From the NCBI RefSeq assembly GCF_021560035.1, contig NZ_CP074373.1, forward strand, positions 1,174,001 through 1,238,000: a stretch of DNA of 64,000 nucleotides, written 5' to 3'. A model generated the notes under the pieces. That model saw nothing but the letters and a program-made list of their open reading frames with translations, was not told the origin of the DNA and made no database searches. Origin of the DNA: Virgibacillus sp. NKC19-16. GTDB lineage: Bacteria; Bacillota; Bacilli; Bacillales; Amphibacillaceae. Made by a program: the position numbers and the translations under genes. Within the stretch, counting starts at the first letter, position 1; each line of letters starts with the position of its first letter. This document shows positions 1 to 8,383 of the stretch, piece by piece.

Positions 1-213
1 TTTGATATGGTACGGGTCCGTCACCATGAGGATGTTGCTCGCATCGAAGTGACTTCAGAGGAAATAACCAAATTACTGGAACATCGAGAGGAAATCCAGC
101 TAAAACTTGAGTCACTTGGCTTCAACTATGTATCACTGGACCTTCGTGGCTACCGCACAGGCAGCATGAACGAAGTATTACCAGCAGAAGAATTGGAGTC
201 AGAAGTAAGCTAG
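1..213 (+). CDS. larE: LarE family sulfur transferase, C-terminal fragment
   Basis: The reading frame is open from the first base, so the gene starts outside the window and only about 70 C-terminal residues are seen. They contain VRVRHHEDVARIEV, LESLGFNYVSLDL and GYRTGSMNEVL, which match the end of the ATP-dependent sacrificial sulfur transferase LarE. In that family the enzyme gives sulfur to the pyridinium cofactor of nickel-pincer enzymes such as lactate racemase. No lar partner genes lie downstream; a strong terminator follows at once. The family call rests on the tail only. Confidence 0.85.
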   Translation, partial: FDMVRVRHHEDVARIEVTSEEITKLLEHREEIQLKLESLGFNYVSLDLRGYRTGSMNEVLPAEELESEVS

Positions 214-227
214 CATCTTTAATCTTA

Positions 228-267
228 AGCCTTGCAGAGGAATTGTAACACCTCTGCAAGGCTTTTT
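228..267 (+). terminator. Intrinsic terminator after larE
   Basis: A perfect 13-bp stem, AGCCTTGCAGAGG with CCTCTGCAAGGCT, encloses a 10-nt loop and is followed by a T run. It lies 15 bases after the larE stop codon. Confidence 0.9.
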
Positions 268-362
268 CTATACGAACAGAGACCGAACAGTGCCTGTACA
301 GCCCCGGTTTTTGTCGAATAATGACAAGGGTATAAATAATTTTAAATTGTGAAATTAGTTTA

Positions 363-392
363 TTGACAAATGATAATGGACTGAATTATGAT
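363..392 (+). promoter_or_regulatory. SigA-type promoter of doeA
   Basis: TTGACA at 363-368 and TATGAT at 387-392 are separated by 18 bases, predicting a start near 399. This gives a leader of about 300 nt before doeA. The rest of the 272-695 gap holds this promoter, the operator just downstream and otherwise nothing I recognise. Confidence 0.65.
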
Positions 393-406
393 AGTGGTAA
401 GTATAA

Positions 407-422
407 ATGTCGACAATCGGCA
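407..422. promoter_or_regulatory. Candidate GntR operator, copy 1
   Basis: ATGTCGACAATCGGCA has the palindromic core TGTCGACA. The identical 16 bases occur at 3108-3123 in front of the gntR gene. Both copies sit about 8 bases downstream of the predicted transcription start, a position suited to repression. FCD-type GntR regulators commonly bind short palindromes of this form. Confidence 0.7.
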
Positions 423-695
423 TAAAAGGGAAGTTGTTCCGAGATATATAATTAGACATAAAATAAATAAGGCTATTGTTCTGGATTGATCTTATAAAAT
501 AGGCGCAGTTTTCTGCGAAACAAGCCACCCTTAGGTGATGTTTTATCATATAATAAGTAAGCGTTTCCATTAACAAATTTATCTTACATGTAATTTGATT
601 GCATAGAATAAATAGTGAAAGGGGTGTTGCGAAACGGTTGTATTCATGAACAGTGCGGTGCGCTGAACTGTGTAAATTTAGGAAGAGGGGAAGGG

Positions 696-1889
696 ATGGT
701 AATGTTAAGGTTTCCTGTTTTGGAGTTTCATGAGCGAATGAAGAGAGCAAAGCAACGGATGGCAGCTGAAGGTATAGATATTTTGTTAGTGACAGATCCG
801 GCGAATATGAATTATTTAAGTGGCTATGATGCATGGTCGTTTTATGTTCACCAGTTGCTCATCGTTATGATAGATGAAGACCAGCCGTACTGGATAGGCC
901 GTGGATTGGATGCGAATGCAGCAAGGCACACCAGTTGGCTGGATGAAGATCATATTTTCCCATATGCGGATCATTATGTACAATCAACGATTAGGCACCC
1001 GATGGACTTTGTAGCTGACTTTTTAAAAGAGAGAAAGTGGGATAAGAAGACCGTTGCGATGGAGTTTGACACCTATTATTTTACGGCAAAGTCATATATT
1101 CAGCTAACAAAAGGCCTGCCGGATGCGAAGTTCAAGGATGGCACAAATTTGGCCAATTGGATCCGTATTATCAAATCGGATCAGGAAATTGACTATATGA
1201 AAAAAGCAGCCAGGATTTCAGAAAAAGCGATGGAAGCGGCTTTTGAAATCTTAAATGAAGGGGTTAGGGAAAGTGATGTTGTTGCAGCAATCTCACATGC
1301 TCAAATAAGTGGTACCGAAGAATTTGGTGGCGATTACCCGGCCATTGTTCCACTAGTGCCAAAGGGAGAAAAGACTTCTGCTTGTCATTTGACGTGGACA
1401 GATGATGTTTTTAATGCGGGCGAGCCTGTGATTATTGAATTGTCCGGCTGTTATAAGCGTTATCATGCTCCGCTTGCTCGTACAGCAGTGGTGGGAGCGG
1501 CAGATGAGGAGATACAACGTTTGAGTGAAGTTGTTACGGAAGGGGTTAACACTGCCCTTGATGTTGTGAAACCAGGCATTACTTGTGAAGAAGTTGAATT
1601 GGCATGGCGACAGTCGATTGAAAGAAACGGGATTAAAAAAGAGTCACGGATTGGCTATTCCATGGGCCTTAATTATCCACCGGACTGGGGAGAGCATACC
1701 GCAAGCCTCAGGCCAGGAGATCGCACCGTACTCGAACCGAATATGACCTTTCACATGATTCCAACCATTGATTTAGGCTATGCCGGAATGGAGATTAGTG
1801 AATCATTCCGGGTGACGGAAACCGGAGTTGAATTATTCAATAACTTTCCACAAGAACTTTTCGTGAAACCAAACATCCGGTTAGCTTAA
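696..1889 (+). CDS. doeA: Ectoine hydrolase (M24 peptidase family)
   Basis: About 397 residues of the creatinase/prolidase (M24) fold. The N-terminal part contains LLVTDPANMNYLSGYDAWSF and YVHQ, the signature I associate with DoeA/EutD ectoine hydrolases, which open the ectoine ring to N-acetyl-2,4-diaminobutyrate. The pita-bread domain follows from about residue 160. The frame is open up to a GTG at 615, but the purine-rich stretch AGGAAGAGGGGAAGGG just before the ATG at 696 supports the shorter start; ATG 702 is also possible. It is transcribed alone from its own promoter with a repressor-type operator. A less specific alternative is a general Xaa-Pro peptidase, but the neighbours favour ectoine use. 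Confidence 0.8.
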   Translation: MVMLRFPVLEFHERMKRAKQRMAAEGIDILLVTDPANMNYLSGYDAWSFYVHQLLIVMIDEDQPYWIGRGLDANAARHTSWLDEDHIFPYADHYVQSTIRHPMDFVADFLKERKWDKKTVAMEFDTYYFTAKSYIQLTKGLPDAKFKDGTNLANWIRIIKSDQEIDYMKKAARISEKAMEAAFEILNEGVRESDVVAAISHAQISGTEEFGGDYPAIVPLVPKGEKTSACHLTWTDDVFNAGEPVIIELSGCYKRYHAPLARTAVVGAADEEIQRLSEVVTEGVNTALDVVKPGITCEEVELAWRQSIERNGIKKESRIGYSMGLNYPPDWGEHTASLRPGDRTVLEPNMTFHMIPTIDLGYAGMEISESFRVTETGVELFNNFPQELFVKPNIRLA

Positions 1890-1900
1890 GGTGAATGAGT

Positions 1901-1924
1901 AAAGGCAGCCTTCTAGCTGCCTTT
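1901..1924. terminator. Terminator between convergent genes
   Basis: AAAGGCAGC and GCTGCCTTT form a 9-bp stem that ends doeA and overlaps the stop codon of the opposite gene. Because it is symmetrical it can serve both strands. Confidence 0.7.
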
Positions 1925-2902
1925 ATGTAGCTGTGCCCACACTTCTGGATCGATCAAATTCGTAGGTTTCTCTCCATTTAATCCTTTTTCGAGATTAGTT
2001 GCGGCAAGTTCAGACATCTTTAATTCTGTCTCATGTGTGGACGAGCCCACATGTGGTAGGGTGACCGTATTTTTCATTTTCAAGAGCGGATTGTCAGGAT
2101 CTGTTGGTTCTTTTTCAAATACGTCTACGCCTGCTGCGGCTATTTCGCCATTTGTAAGTGCATCAATTAAGTCTTGTTCGACAACCGTCTTACCACGAGA
2201 GCCGTTAACAAAAATAGCTGATTTCTTCATCAGCTCAAATTCTCTTTTGCCAATCATCCCCTCTGTTTCAGGTGTTAATGGGGTGATGAGACAAACAAAA
2301 TCAGACGTAGACAGCAACTCGTCAAGGCTGGCGTACGTTGCGCTATATGTCTCTTCCACATCCGTTTTTCGTGTACGACTATGATAGACAATATCCATAT
2401 CAAAACCGAAATGTGCCCTTTGCGCGATAGCTTGACCAATCCGTCCCATTCCAATGATTCCTAATGTTTTATGGTGAACATCTGTACCGAAGTGCTCCGA
2501 TTCAATCGATTGCTGCCACTCACCATTTTTAACAAAATGATCTAATTCAGGTATGCGTCTAGCTGTGGCAATGAGAATGCCAAATATCGTATCGGCCACC
2601 GTGTCTGTTAGTATACCTGGTGTATTGGTGGCCATTATATTCCGTGTGGCTAACTGCTCCAGATCGAGGTTATTATAGCCAACAGAGACATTACTTACAA
2701 TTTTTAGATTAGGGGCTTTTTCCAGTAATTCGTTATCAACCGGTAAATCCAATCCGATAATACCGTCCGCTTCATTTAATTGTTCCAGGAATTCGGGGTC
2801 AGTTTTCGGGTCTATATTTTTAAAAAACTGAACATCATATTTTTGCTGTAAATATTCCAGAACAGGCTTTTCTACACGTTCATAAGCAATTATTTTTTTC
2901 AA
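1913..2902 (-). CDS. D-2-hydroxyacid dehydrogenase
   Basis: 329 residues of the NAD(P)-dependent D-isomer-specific 2-hydroxyacid dehydrogenase family. The nucleotide-binding motif is GIIGMGRIGQAIAQRA near residue 148. The catalytic set is visible as Arg in NGSRGKTV, Glu in GVDVFEKEP and His in LPHVGSSTHE. It resembles glyoxylate/hydroxypyruvate or 2-ketogluconate reductases such as Bacillus YvcT. It faces doeA and diverges from gntR, so it may reduce or oxidise a hydroxy acid arising from hydroxyectoine; that link is inference. The start ATG is preceded by TGGAGGT. Confidence 0.85.
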   Translation of the reverse strand: MKKIIAYERVEKPVLEYLQQKYDVQFFKNIDPKTDPEFLEQLNEADGIIGLDLPVDNELLEKAPNLKIVSNVSVGYNNLDLEQLATRNIMATNTPGILTDTVADTIFGILIATARRIPELDHFVKNGEWQQSIESEHFGTDVHHKTLGIIGMGRIGQAIAQRAHFGFDMDIVYHSRTRKTDVEETYSATYASLDELLSTSDFVCLITPLTPETEGMIGKREFELMKKSAIFVNGSRGKTVVEQDLIDALTNGEIAAAGVDVFEKEPTDPDNPLLKMKNTVTLPHVGSSTHETELKMSELAATNLEKGLNGEKPTNLIDPEVWAQLHKGS

Positions 2903-2933
2903 TTACAGACCTCCATTTTAAGAGTAAGACATA

Positions 2934-2994
2934 GGGACAGGTTCCTTGTCCCAATACCTGAAGGAGAACAAGGGGGGACAAGGTTCCTGTCCCC
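2934..2994. repeat. Paired GGGACAGGTTC-type palindromes
   Basis: GGGACAGGTTCCTTGTCCC at 2934-2952 is followed by an inverted near-copy ending at 2994, GGGACAAGGTTCCTGTCCC. Each unit is itself an imperfect palindrome. Related units occur at 20190, 20949, 22742 and 58253, so this is a dispersed intergenic repeat. Confidence 0.75.
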
Positions 2995-3065
2995 GCGTCC
3001 CTTACTATCAAAATAGCTATAAATATTAAAAAAGTCAATTTAAAATAAATAATTCAAAAAATATA

Positions 3066-3094
3066 TTGACAATTGAAAATAGGTGTTTTAAGAT
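3066..3094 (+). promoter_or_regulatory. SigA-type promoter of gntR operon
   Basis: TTGACA at 3066-3071 and TAAGAT at 3089-3094 are 17 bases apart, predicting a start near 3101. Confidence 0.7.
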
Positions 3095-3107
3095 GAGGAT
3101 ATAGATA

Positions 3108-3123
3108 ATGTCGACAATCGGCA
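3108..3123. promoter_or_regulatory. Candidate GntR operator, copy 2
   Basis: Identical to 407-422 over 16 bases and placed about 8 bases after the predicted start of the gntR transcript. It implies autoregulation of gntR and co-regulation with doeA. It includes an in-frame ATG that should not be taken as the gntR start. Confidence 0.7.
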
Positions 3124-3170
3124 AAAAACATTACGTTGTAAATGATGAATATAAAAGGAGATTCCAACAT

Positions 3171-3824
3171 ATGGATGATGATACTGTGATATTGCAAAAA
3201 CCGCTAAGTGAGCTTATCGCGGAACAACTTAGACAGCAAATATGGGATTCTGAGCTTGATTTCGGGGAGCGGTTGCTGGAAGTAGAGCTGGCAGAGCAGT
3301 TTGATGTCAGCCGGAGTACACTCCGGGAAGCATTGAAGATTCTTGAACAGGAAGGGCTTGTGATAAGTAAAGCACGAAAAGGTACGTATGTTGCACAGTT
3401 TTCAAATAAGGATTTAAAAGAGATTATCGAACTTCGAACATTAATCGAGGCTCATGCCTTCACGGATGCGTTTCCTAATCTGAAGGAGCAACATTTTCAG
3501 GAACTGGAAGCAATTATTAAACAAATGAAGGAGGAAGTAGGCCGGAAAGATTGGAATGCGCTATTTGACCTGGATATGCAATTCCATAGTTATGTCGTGG
3601 GTTTATGCGACAATTCTAGGATTATCAAAATCTATGACTCGATTCAAGTGCAAATTCGAGCATATCTCGTGCATCTTGATCAATATTATTCTAGTCCTCA
3701 AGTATTTTATGAGGAGCATAAAGAATTATACGACGCCTTAGTAACAAAGGATGCCCAAACCGTTCATGAACGGGTGAGAGACCACATAGCATACGTCGGG
3801 GAGAACTTACTCGGAGTTAAATAA
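3171..3824 (+). CDS. GntR/FCD family transcriptional repressor
   Basis: About 217 residues. The N-terminal winged helix holds PLSELIAEQLRQQIW and the recognition region FDVSRSTLREALKILEQEGLV, typical of GntR. The C-terminal part (from about residue 85) is the all-helical FCD ligand domain, with ELRTLIEAHAF and the metal-site pattern DLDMQFHSYVV ... RVRDHI. The start at 3171 is chosen because AAAGGAG lies 10 bases upstream; the frame also opens at 3108, inside the operator. It precedes the catabolic genes by 20 bases and probably senses a pathway intermediate, as EnuR and other ectoine regulators do, though EnuR is of the MocR type and so not this family. Confidence 0.88.
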   Translation: MDDDTVILQKPLSELIAEQLRQQIWDSELDFGERLLEVELAEQFDVSRSTLREALKILEQEGLVISKARKGTYVAQFSNKDLKEIIELRTLIEAHAFTDAFPNLKEQHFQELEAIIKQMKEEVGRKDWNALFDLDMQFHSYVVGLCDNSRIIKIYDSIQVQIRAYLVHLDQYYSSPQVFYEEHKELYDALVTKDAQTVHERVRDHIAYVGENLLGVK

Positions 3825-3844
3825 AATTTGGGGAGGCCAAACAT

Positions 3845-5196
3845 ATGAGTAAAAAATTTGCGAACGTACAAACGGAATTACCGGGACCAAAGGCAAAAGC
3901 GTTACTTGATAGGAGACACGCGATCGTTCCGGATGCGGTCAGTTACGGAATTCCAACATTTGTAGATTCAGCAAAAGGTGCATTGCTAAAAGATGTGGAC
4001 GGAAATGATTTTATCGATTTTGCCGGTGCTATTGGGACTATAAATGCAGGCCATAGCCATGAGACAGTAACAGATGCATTGCATGATCAGATTGACCGCT
4101 ATATTCATACCGGCTTTAATGTCATGATGTATGACCCATATATTGAATTCGCAGAGAAAATTGCTTCACTTTCTCCCGGAAATTTTGAAAAGAAAGTGAT
4201 GTTTTTAAATAGTGGGGCAGAGGCTATTGAAAATGCGGTGAAAATTGCCCGTAAATATACGAAACGTCAAGCGGTTGTTTCTTTTTCCGGTGGTTTTCAT
4301 GGCAGAACGTTAATGACGATGTCTTTAACCGGTAAGGTGAAGCCATTTAAATATGAATATGGTCCATTTGCACCAGAGGTTTACCATGCCCCGTATCCTT
4401 ATTTCTACCGCCGCCCGGAGTCCATGAGTGAAGAAGCGTACTCTGCGTTTTTATTAAATGAAATGGAGGATTTTTTCATAAAAGAAGTGGCTCCTGATCA
4501 GGTCGCTGCTGTTATTATGGAACCTGTTCAAGGAGAAAGCGGATTCATTATTCCGGATAAGAAATTTGTGCAGGGGATAAGCGAATTATGCAGGAAATAT
4601 GGCATTCTTCTCATAGCTGACGAGATTCAAACTGGCTTTGGACGTACAGGGAAATATTTTGCCATGGAGCATTTCGGAGTTGAACCGGATTTAGTTACCG
4701 TTTCCAAGTCAATGGCTGCGGGACTGCCGATTAGTGGTGTGATTGGACGAAAAGAAATTATGGATGCTGCTGGTGCCGGTGAACTGGGTGGAACATATTG
4801 TGGAAGTCCACTTGGCTGCCGTGCCGGGCTTGCGGTGCTGGATGTGATGGAGAAGGAAAACCTGAACGGGCGCGCAGACGTAATTGGTCAACAGGTCATG
4901 GCAAAATTCAAGCAAATGCAAGCTCGTTTTGACGTGATTGGTGATGTGAGAGGCATCGGCGCCATGTGTGCGATGGAGTTTGTTACAGATCGCGTGAGTA
5001 AATCCCTGATAAACAAATAACGGATCAGATTTTCAAAGAAGCGCATCGACGTGGCGTTGTAGCCCTTAAAGCGGGCGTTTATGATAATGTAATTCGCTTG
5101 CTGATGCCGCTCGTTATAACCGACGAACAGTTGCAGGAAGGGTTGGATATATTGGAAGAGTCCATTGAAGCAGTCCTGGCAGTTACCGCAAAATAA
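3845..5196 (+). pseudogene. Class III aminotransferase, frameshifted (diaminobutyrate type)
   Basis: A GabT-like PLP aminotransferase of about 450 residues. Visible motifs include FLNSGAEAIENAVKIARKYT, FHGRT, LIADEIQTGFGRTG and the PLP lysine in VSKSMAAGLP. The frame stops at 5018-5020, but the missing C-terminus continues in another frame as IPDKQITDQIFKEAHRRG through NVIRLLMPLVITDEQ to a stop at 5194. Adding one A to the AAA run at 5000-5002 restores one frame. In ectoine breakdown DoeD moves the amino group of 2,4-diaminobutyrate to give aspartate semialdehyde; that role is inferred from position. It may be a true mutation or a read error. Confidence 0.85.
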
Positions 5197-5285
5197 TCAT
5201 AACCAAGAGCTAAGCAGGCCACGCCCTTAGTGTATTCGCCGGGTGTGGCATCGGCTACCTACATTAAACACAGAGAGGAGAACAA

Positions 5286-6719
5286 ATGATGAAAAACTAT
5301 TTGATGCATATTAATGGATTATCCGTTGGAGAAAATTTGAAGACACAGGATGTTACTAATCCGGCAACGAATGAAATAGTCGGCACCGTGCCTGTGGGTG
5401 GCGAAGATGAGGCCAACCAGGCAATTGACGCGGCCCATGATGCCTTTGGAGAGTGGTCGAATCTTACTGCATACGACAGGGCTGTCTATTTAAAACGATT
5501 CCATGAGCTTATGTTAGAAAATCAAGAAGATCTTGCGCGAACGATGACGATTGAGATGGGTAAGCCGATTAACGAATCAAGGGGAGAAGTAAAATATGCT
5601 GCTTCCTTTATTGAATGGTTTGCAGAGGAGGCTAAGCGTGTTTACGGGGAAACGATCCCAACGCATGTTTCAGGTAAACGCCTGCAAGTATGGAAAAAGC
5701 CAATCGGCGTCGTTGCGGCAATTACCCCATGGAATTTTCCGGCTGCTATGTTGACGCGCAAGATGGGGCCTGCACTCGCCGCAGGTTGTACGATTGTGAT
5801 TAAACCGTCAAGTGAAAGCCCGTTAACTGCTATGAAATTGATGGAGTTATGTGAAGAAGCAGGATTCCCTAAAGGTGTCATTAACCTGGTTACAGGGTCT
5901 TCATCAAAAATTGCAAAAGCCGTGATGGAAAGTGAGAAGGTTCGCAAAGTAACGTTTACGGGCTCCACGGAAGTAGGAAAAATTTTAATCAAACAAAGTG
6001 CTGATACGGTGAAGAATTTGTCGCTGGAACTCGGTGGCCACGCACCGCTGATTGTTCTAGATGATGCAAATGTTGATGTGGCCGTTAAAGGTGTGATGGC
6101 TTCGAAATTCAGAAACGCAGGGCAGACATGTATTTGTGCTAACCGGGTGTATGTTCAGTCAGGCGTGTATGATGAATTTGTTGAAAAGTTTGCGAAAGCA
6201 GTAAATGAACTGAAAGTAGGAAATGGGGAGGATGAATCGGTCGATGTTGGTCCTCTCATCAATAAGGCAGGCCTGGAAAAGGTGAATCATCATGTGCAGG
6301 ATGCGATAGATAAGGGCGCTTCCATTGTTACTGGAGGAGAGGCATCAACAACCGATGGCGGTGTCTTTTTTACTCCTACTGTAATTGGAGATGCAGATCC
6401 ATCGATGGTGATGATGCAGGAAGAAACGTTTGGCCCTGTGGCTCCTGTACAAAAAGTAGAAACTCAAGACGAAGCAATCGCACTTGCGAACGACACGCCA
6501 TATGGCTTGGCAGCTTACGTATTTACCGAGAGTGTTGGAAGAGGCACTCGTGTTATTGAACAGCTGAACTTCGGTATTGTCGGCTGGAATGAAGGGGCTC
6601 CATCTGCTGCACAAGTTCCTTTCGGTGGCATGAAAGAGAGCGGCATTGGCAGAGAAGGCGGCCATGACGGAATCGAAGCGTTTTTGGAAACACAGTATGT
6701 AGCAATTGGAATGGAGTAA
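5286..6719 (+). CDS. NAD(P)-dependent semialdehyde dehydrogenase
   Basis: 477 residues of the succinate-semialdehyde dehydrogenase (GabD) group. The frame shows PWNFPAAMLTRKMGPALAAG, the cofactor motif FTGSTEVGK, the general base Glu in LELGGHAP and the catalytic Cys in GQTCICANR. In this setting the likely substrate is aspartate semialdehyde made by the upstream aminotransferase, the step called DoeC, giving aspartate. Succinate semialdehyde is the other obvious substrate. The start ATG at 5286 has AGAGGAG upstream; ATG 5289 is also possible. It is followed by ridA 20 bases later. Confidence 0.88.
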   Translation: MMKNYLMHINGLSVGENLKTQDVTNPATNEIVGTVPVGGEDEANQAIDAAHDAFGEWSNLTAYDRAVYLKRFHELMLENQEDLARTMTIEMGKPINESRGEVKYAASFIEWFAEEAKRVYGETIPTHVSGKRLQVWKKPIGVVAAITPWNFPAAMLTRKMGPALAAGCTIVIKPSSESPLTAMKLMELCEEAGFPKGVINLVTGSSSKIAKAVMESEKVRKVTFTGSTEVGKILIKQSADTVKNLSLELGGHAPLIVLDDANVDVAVKGVMASKFRNAGQTCICANRVYVQSGVYDEFVEKFAKAVNELKVGNGEDESVDVGPLINKAGLEKVNHHVQDAIDKGASIVTGGEASTTDGGVFFTPTVIGDADPSMVMMQEETFGPVAPVQKVETQDEAIALANDTPYGLAAYVFTESVGRGTRVIEQLNFGIVGWNEGAPSAAQVPFGGMKESGIGREGGHDGIEAFLETQYVAIGME

Positions 6720-6739
6720 TGCCTGAAAGGAGGCTGCCC

Positions 6740-7123
6740 ATGAAACAAATTATTCAAACGAAGAACGCTCCTCAACCTAGTGGACCGTATTCACAAGGGG
6801 TCAACGTCGAAAATTTTATCTTTGTGTCAGGCATGGATGGTGTTCATCCAAACGGTGACTTAGCGGGAGACACCATTTCTGAGCAAACAACTGCGAGTCT
6901 GGAAAATATTAAACATGTATTAGCAGAAGCAAATGGGACTATCAATGATATCGTGTACGTAACATGCCATTTGGCTGATTTAAATCAAGATACAGTGGCT
7001 GAATTCAATCAAGCTTATGAAGCATTTTTTAAAGATGTGGCCAATAAGCCAGCAAGAATTACAGTTGGTAGCCAGTTGCTGGAGGTTAATGTGGAAATCA
7101 GTGCCATTGCATACAGGGAGTAG
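6740..7123 (+). CDS. RidA family enamine/imine deaminase
   Basis: 127 residues of the RidA/YjgF/UK114 family, with SGPYSQGVNV near the N-terminus, DIVYVTCHLADL in the middle and the conserved Arg in NKPARITVG. Members hydrolyse reactive enamines and imines released by PLP dehydratases. A dehydratase of that class lies two genes downstream, so the pairing makes sense. The start at 6740 follows AAAGGAGG by 7 bases; an upstream in-frame ATG at 6719 overlaps the previous stop and is less likely. Confidence 0.9.
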   Translation: MKQIIQTKNAPQPSGPYSQGVNVENFIFVSGMDGVHPNGDLAGDTISEQTTASLENIKHVLAEANGTINDIVYVTCHLADLNQDTVAEFNQAYEAFFKDVANKPARITVGSQLLEVNVEISAIAYRE

Positions 7124-7158
7124 TTTTCGAGTCCGGATGATCAAAAGGGGGCGTTCAT

Positions 7159-8382
7159 TTGGTTGCAGTGAATAAAGAAATAAAGGCAAAAGCAGAGGAA
7201 ATGGTCATGCAGTTGGTCGAGTGGCGGCGCAAGCTTCACGCGAATCCGGAACTAAGTTTTCAGGAAGTAGAAACGTCCCGGATGGTTGCCCGGATTCTGG
7301 AAAATATTCCAGGCATGCATGTTCAAAGGGACGTGGGATATCCAACCGCAGTTGTCGGCACCCTTTCTTCCGGAGAAGGACCTACATTCGCGATACGTGC
7401 GGATATGGATGCATTGCCAATTCAGGAAGAGAATACACATGACTACCGATCGCAGAACCAAGGGGTAATGCATGCTTGCGGGCATGATGCGCATACGGCG
7501 ATTGGACTCGGAACAGCTCATCTGTTGAGCGAATACTTCCAGAATAGAGAAATTCAAGGAACGATTAAATTCCTGTTTCAGCCTGCGGAAGAACGTGCTG
7601 ATGAACATGGCTCTACAGGGGCTCCGTATATGATTCAAGCGGGTGTGTTGGATGATGTAGATACTGTCATCGCGCTTCATATGAGTCCAGAGCATTCAGT
7701 GGGTGAGGTGCTGGTTCATGATGGATACAGTATGGCTAATGTGGATGTTTTTGAAGCAAAGATCTTTGGAACAGGCGGGCACGGGGCCTATCCACATCAG
7801 GGGACAGACCCAATCTGGATGCTTAGTCCAGTGTTGGATGCGGTGTACGGAATTACCGCAAGACGGGTGTCTCCACTTGAATCAGCGGTAATCAGTATTG
7901 GATCCATTCATAGCGGATCTGCCAGCAATGTTCTTCCATCTGAAATCGAAATCAAAGGAACGATTCGAAGCTATAACCCGGATGTTCGCAAAATTATGCA
8001 CGCGGAACTGGAGAAGGCATTTTCAATCGTAAAAGTGTGGAACGGGGATTATAGGTTGAAGATTTCCTGTGAGGACCCTGCACTTGAAAATGATCCTGGC
8101 ATTAATCGATTCATTGACCGTACTATTCGCGACCTTTATCCTGATTTTTATATACGCAACACGCCGTTTGGTCTGGGTGGAGAAGACTTTGCTCATATGA
8201 CGGAAAAAGTTCCGGGGGCGATGTTTTTCCTTGGTTGTGCAATCGATGACAGGGCTTCCTCTCCCCGGAATCTCCATACACCAACGTTTGATATTGATGA
8301 AAAAGTTTTACCAATTGGTGTCTGCATTATTGCCGAAACAGCCAAACGTTATTTAATGAAGGAAGAAGCGGAGGGAGTGTAA
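7159..8382 (+). CDS. M20 family metallo-amidohydrolase (candidate deacetylase)
   Basis: 407 residues of the M20D amidohydrolase family (hippurate hydrolase, N-acetyl-L,L-diaminopimelate deacetylase). The metal site is visible in HACGHDAHT, FLFQPAEE and GLGGEDFAHM, and the dimerisation lid domain lies roughly at residues 190-300. Ectoine hydrolase yields N-acetyl-diaminobutyrate, normally deacetylated by DoeB of the AstE/AspA family. No DoeB is present here, so this enzyme is the best candidate for that step; this is inference. A TTG start at 7159 follows AAAAGGGGG. Confidence 0.85.
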   Translation: MVAVNKEIKAKAEEMVMQLVEWRRKLHANPELSFQEVETSRMVARILENIPGMHVQRDVGYPTAVVGTLSSGEGPTFAIRADMDALPIQEENTHDYRSQNQGVMHACGHDAHTAIGLGTAHLLSEYFQNREIQGTIKFLFQPAEERADEHGSTGAPYMIQAGVLDDVDTVIALHMSPEHSVGEVLVHDGYSMANVDVFEAKIFGTGGHGAYPHQGTDPIWMLSPVLDAVYGITARRVSPLESAVISIGSIHSGSASNVLPSEIEIKGTIRSYNPDVRKIMHAELEKAFSIVKVWNGDYRLKISCEDPALENDPGINRFIDRTIRDLYPDFYIRNTPFGLGGEDFAHMTEKVPGAMFFLGCAIDDRASSPRNLHTPTFDIDEKVLPIGVCIIAETAKRYLMKEEAEGV

Positions 8383-8383
8383 C

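Noticed and set aside
355-834. Long minus-strand frame over the doeA leader
   Set aside because: It overlaps the doeA promoter and coding start, lacks a ribosome site and has no recognisable motif.
3108-3170. In-frame ATG 21 codons upstream of the chosen gntR start
   Set aside because: It lies within the 16-bp operator just after the predicted transcription start and has no ribosome site, while AAAGGAG stands before ATG 3171.
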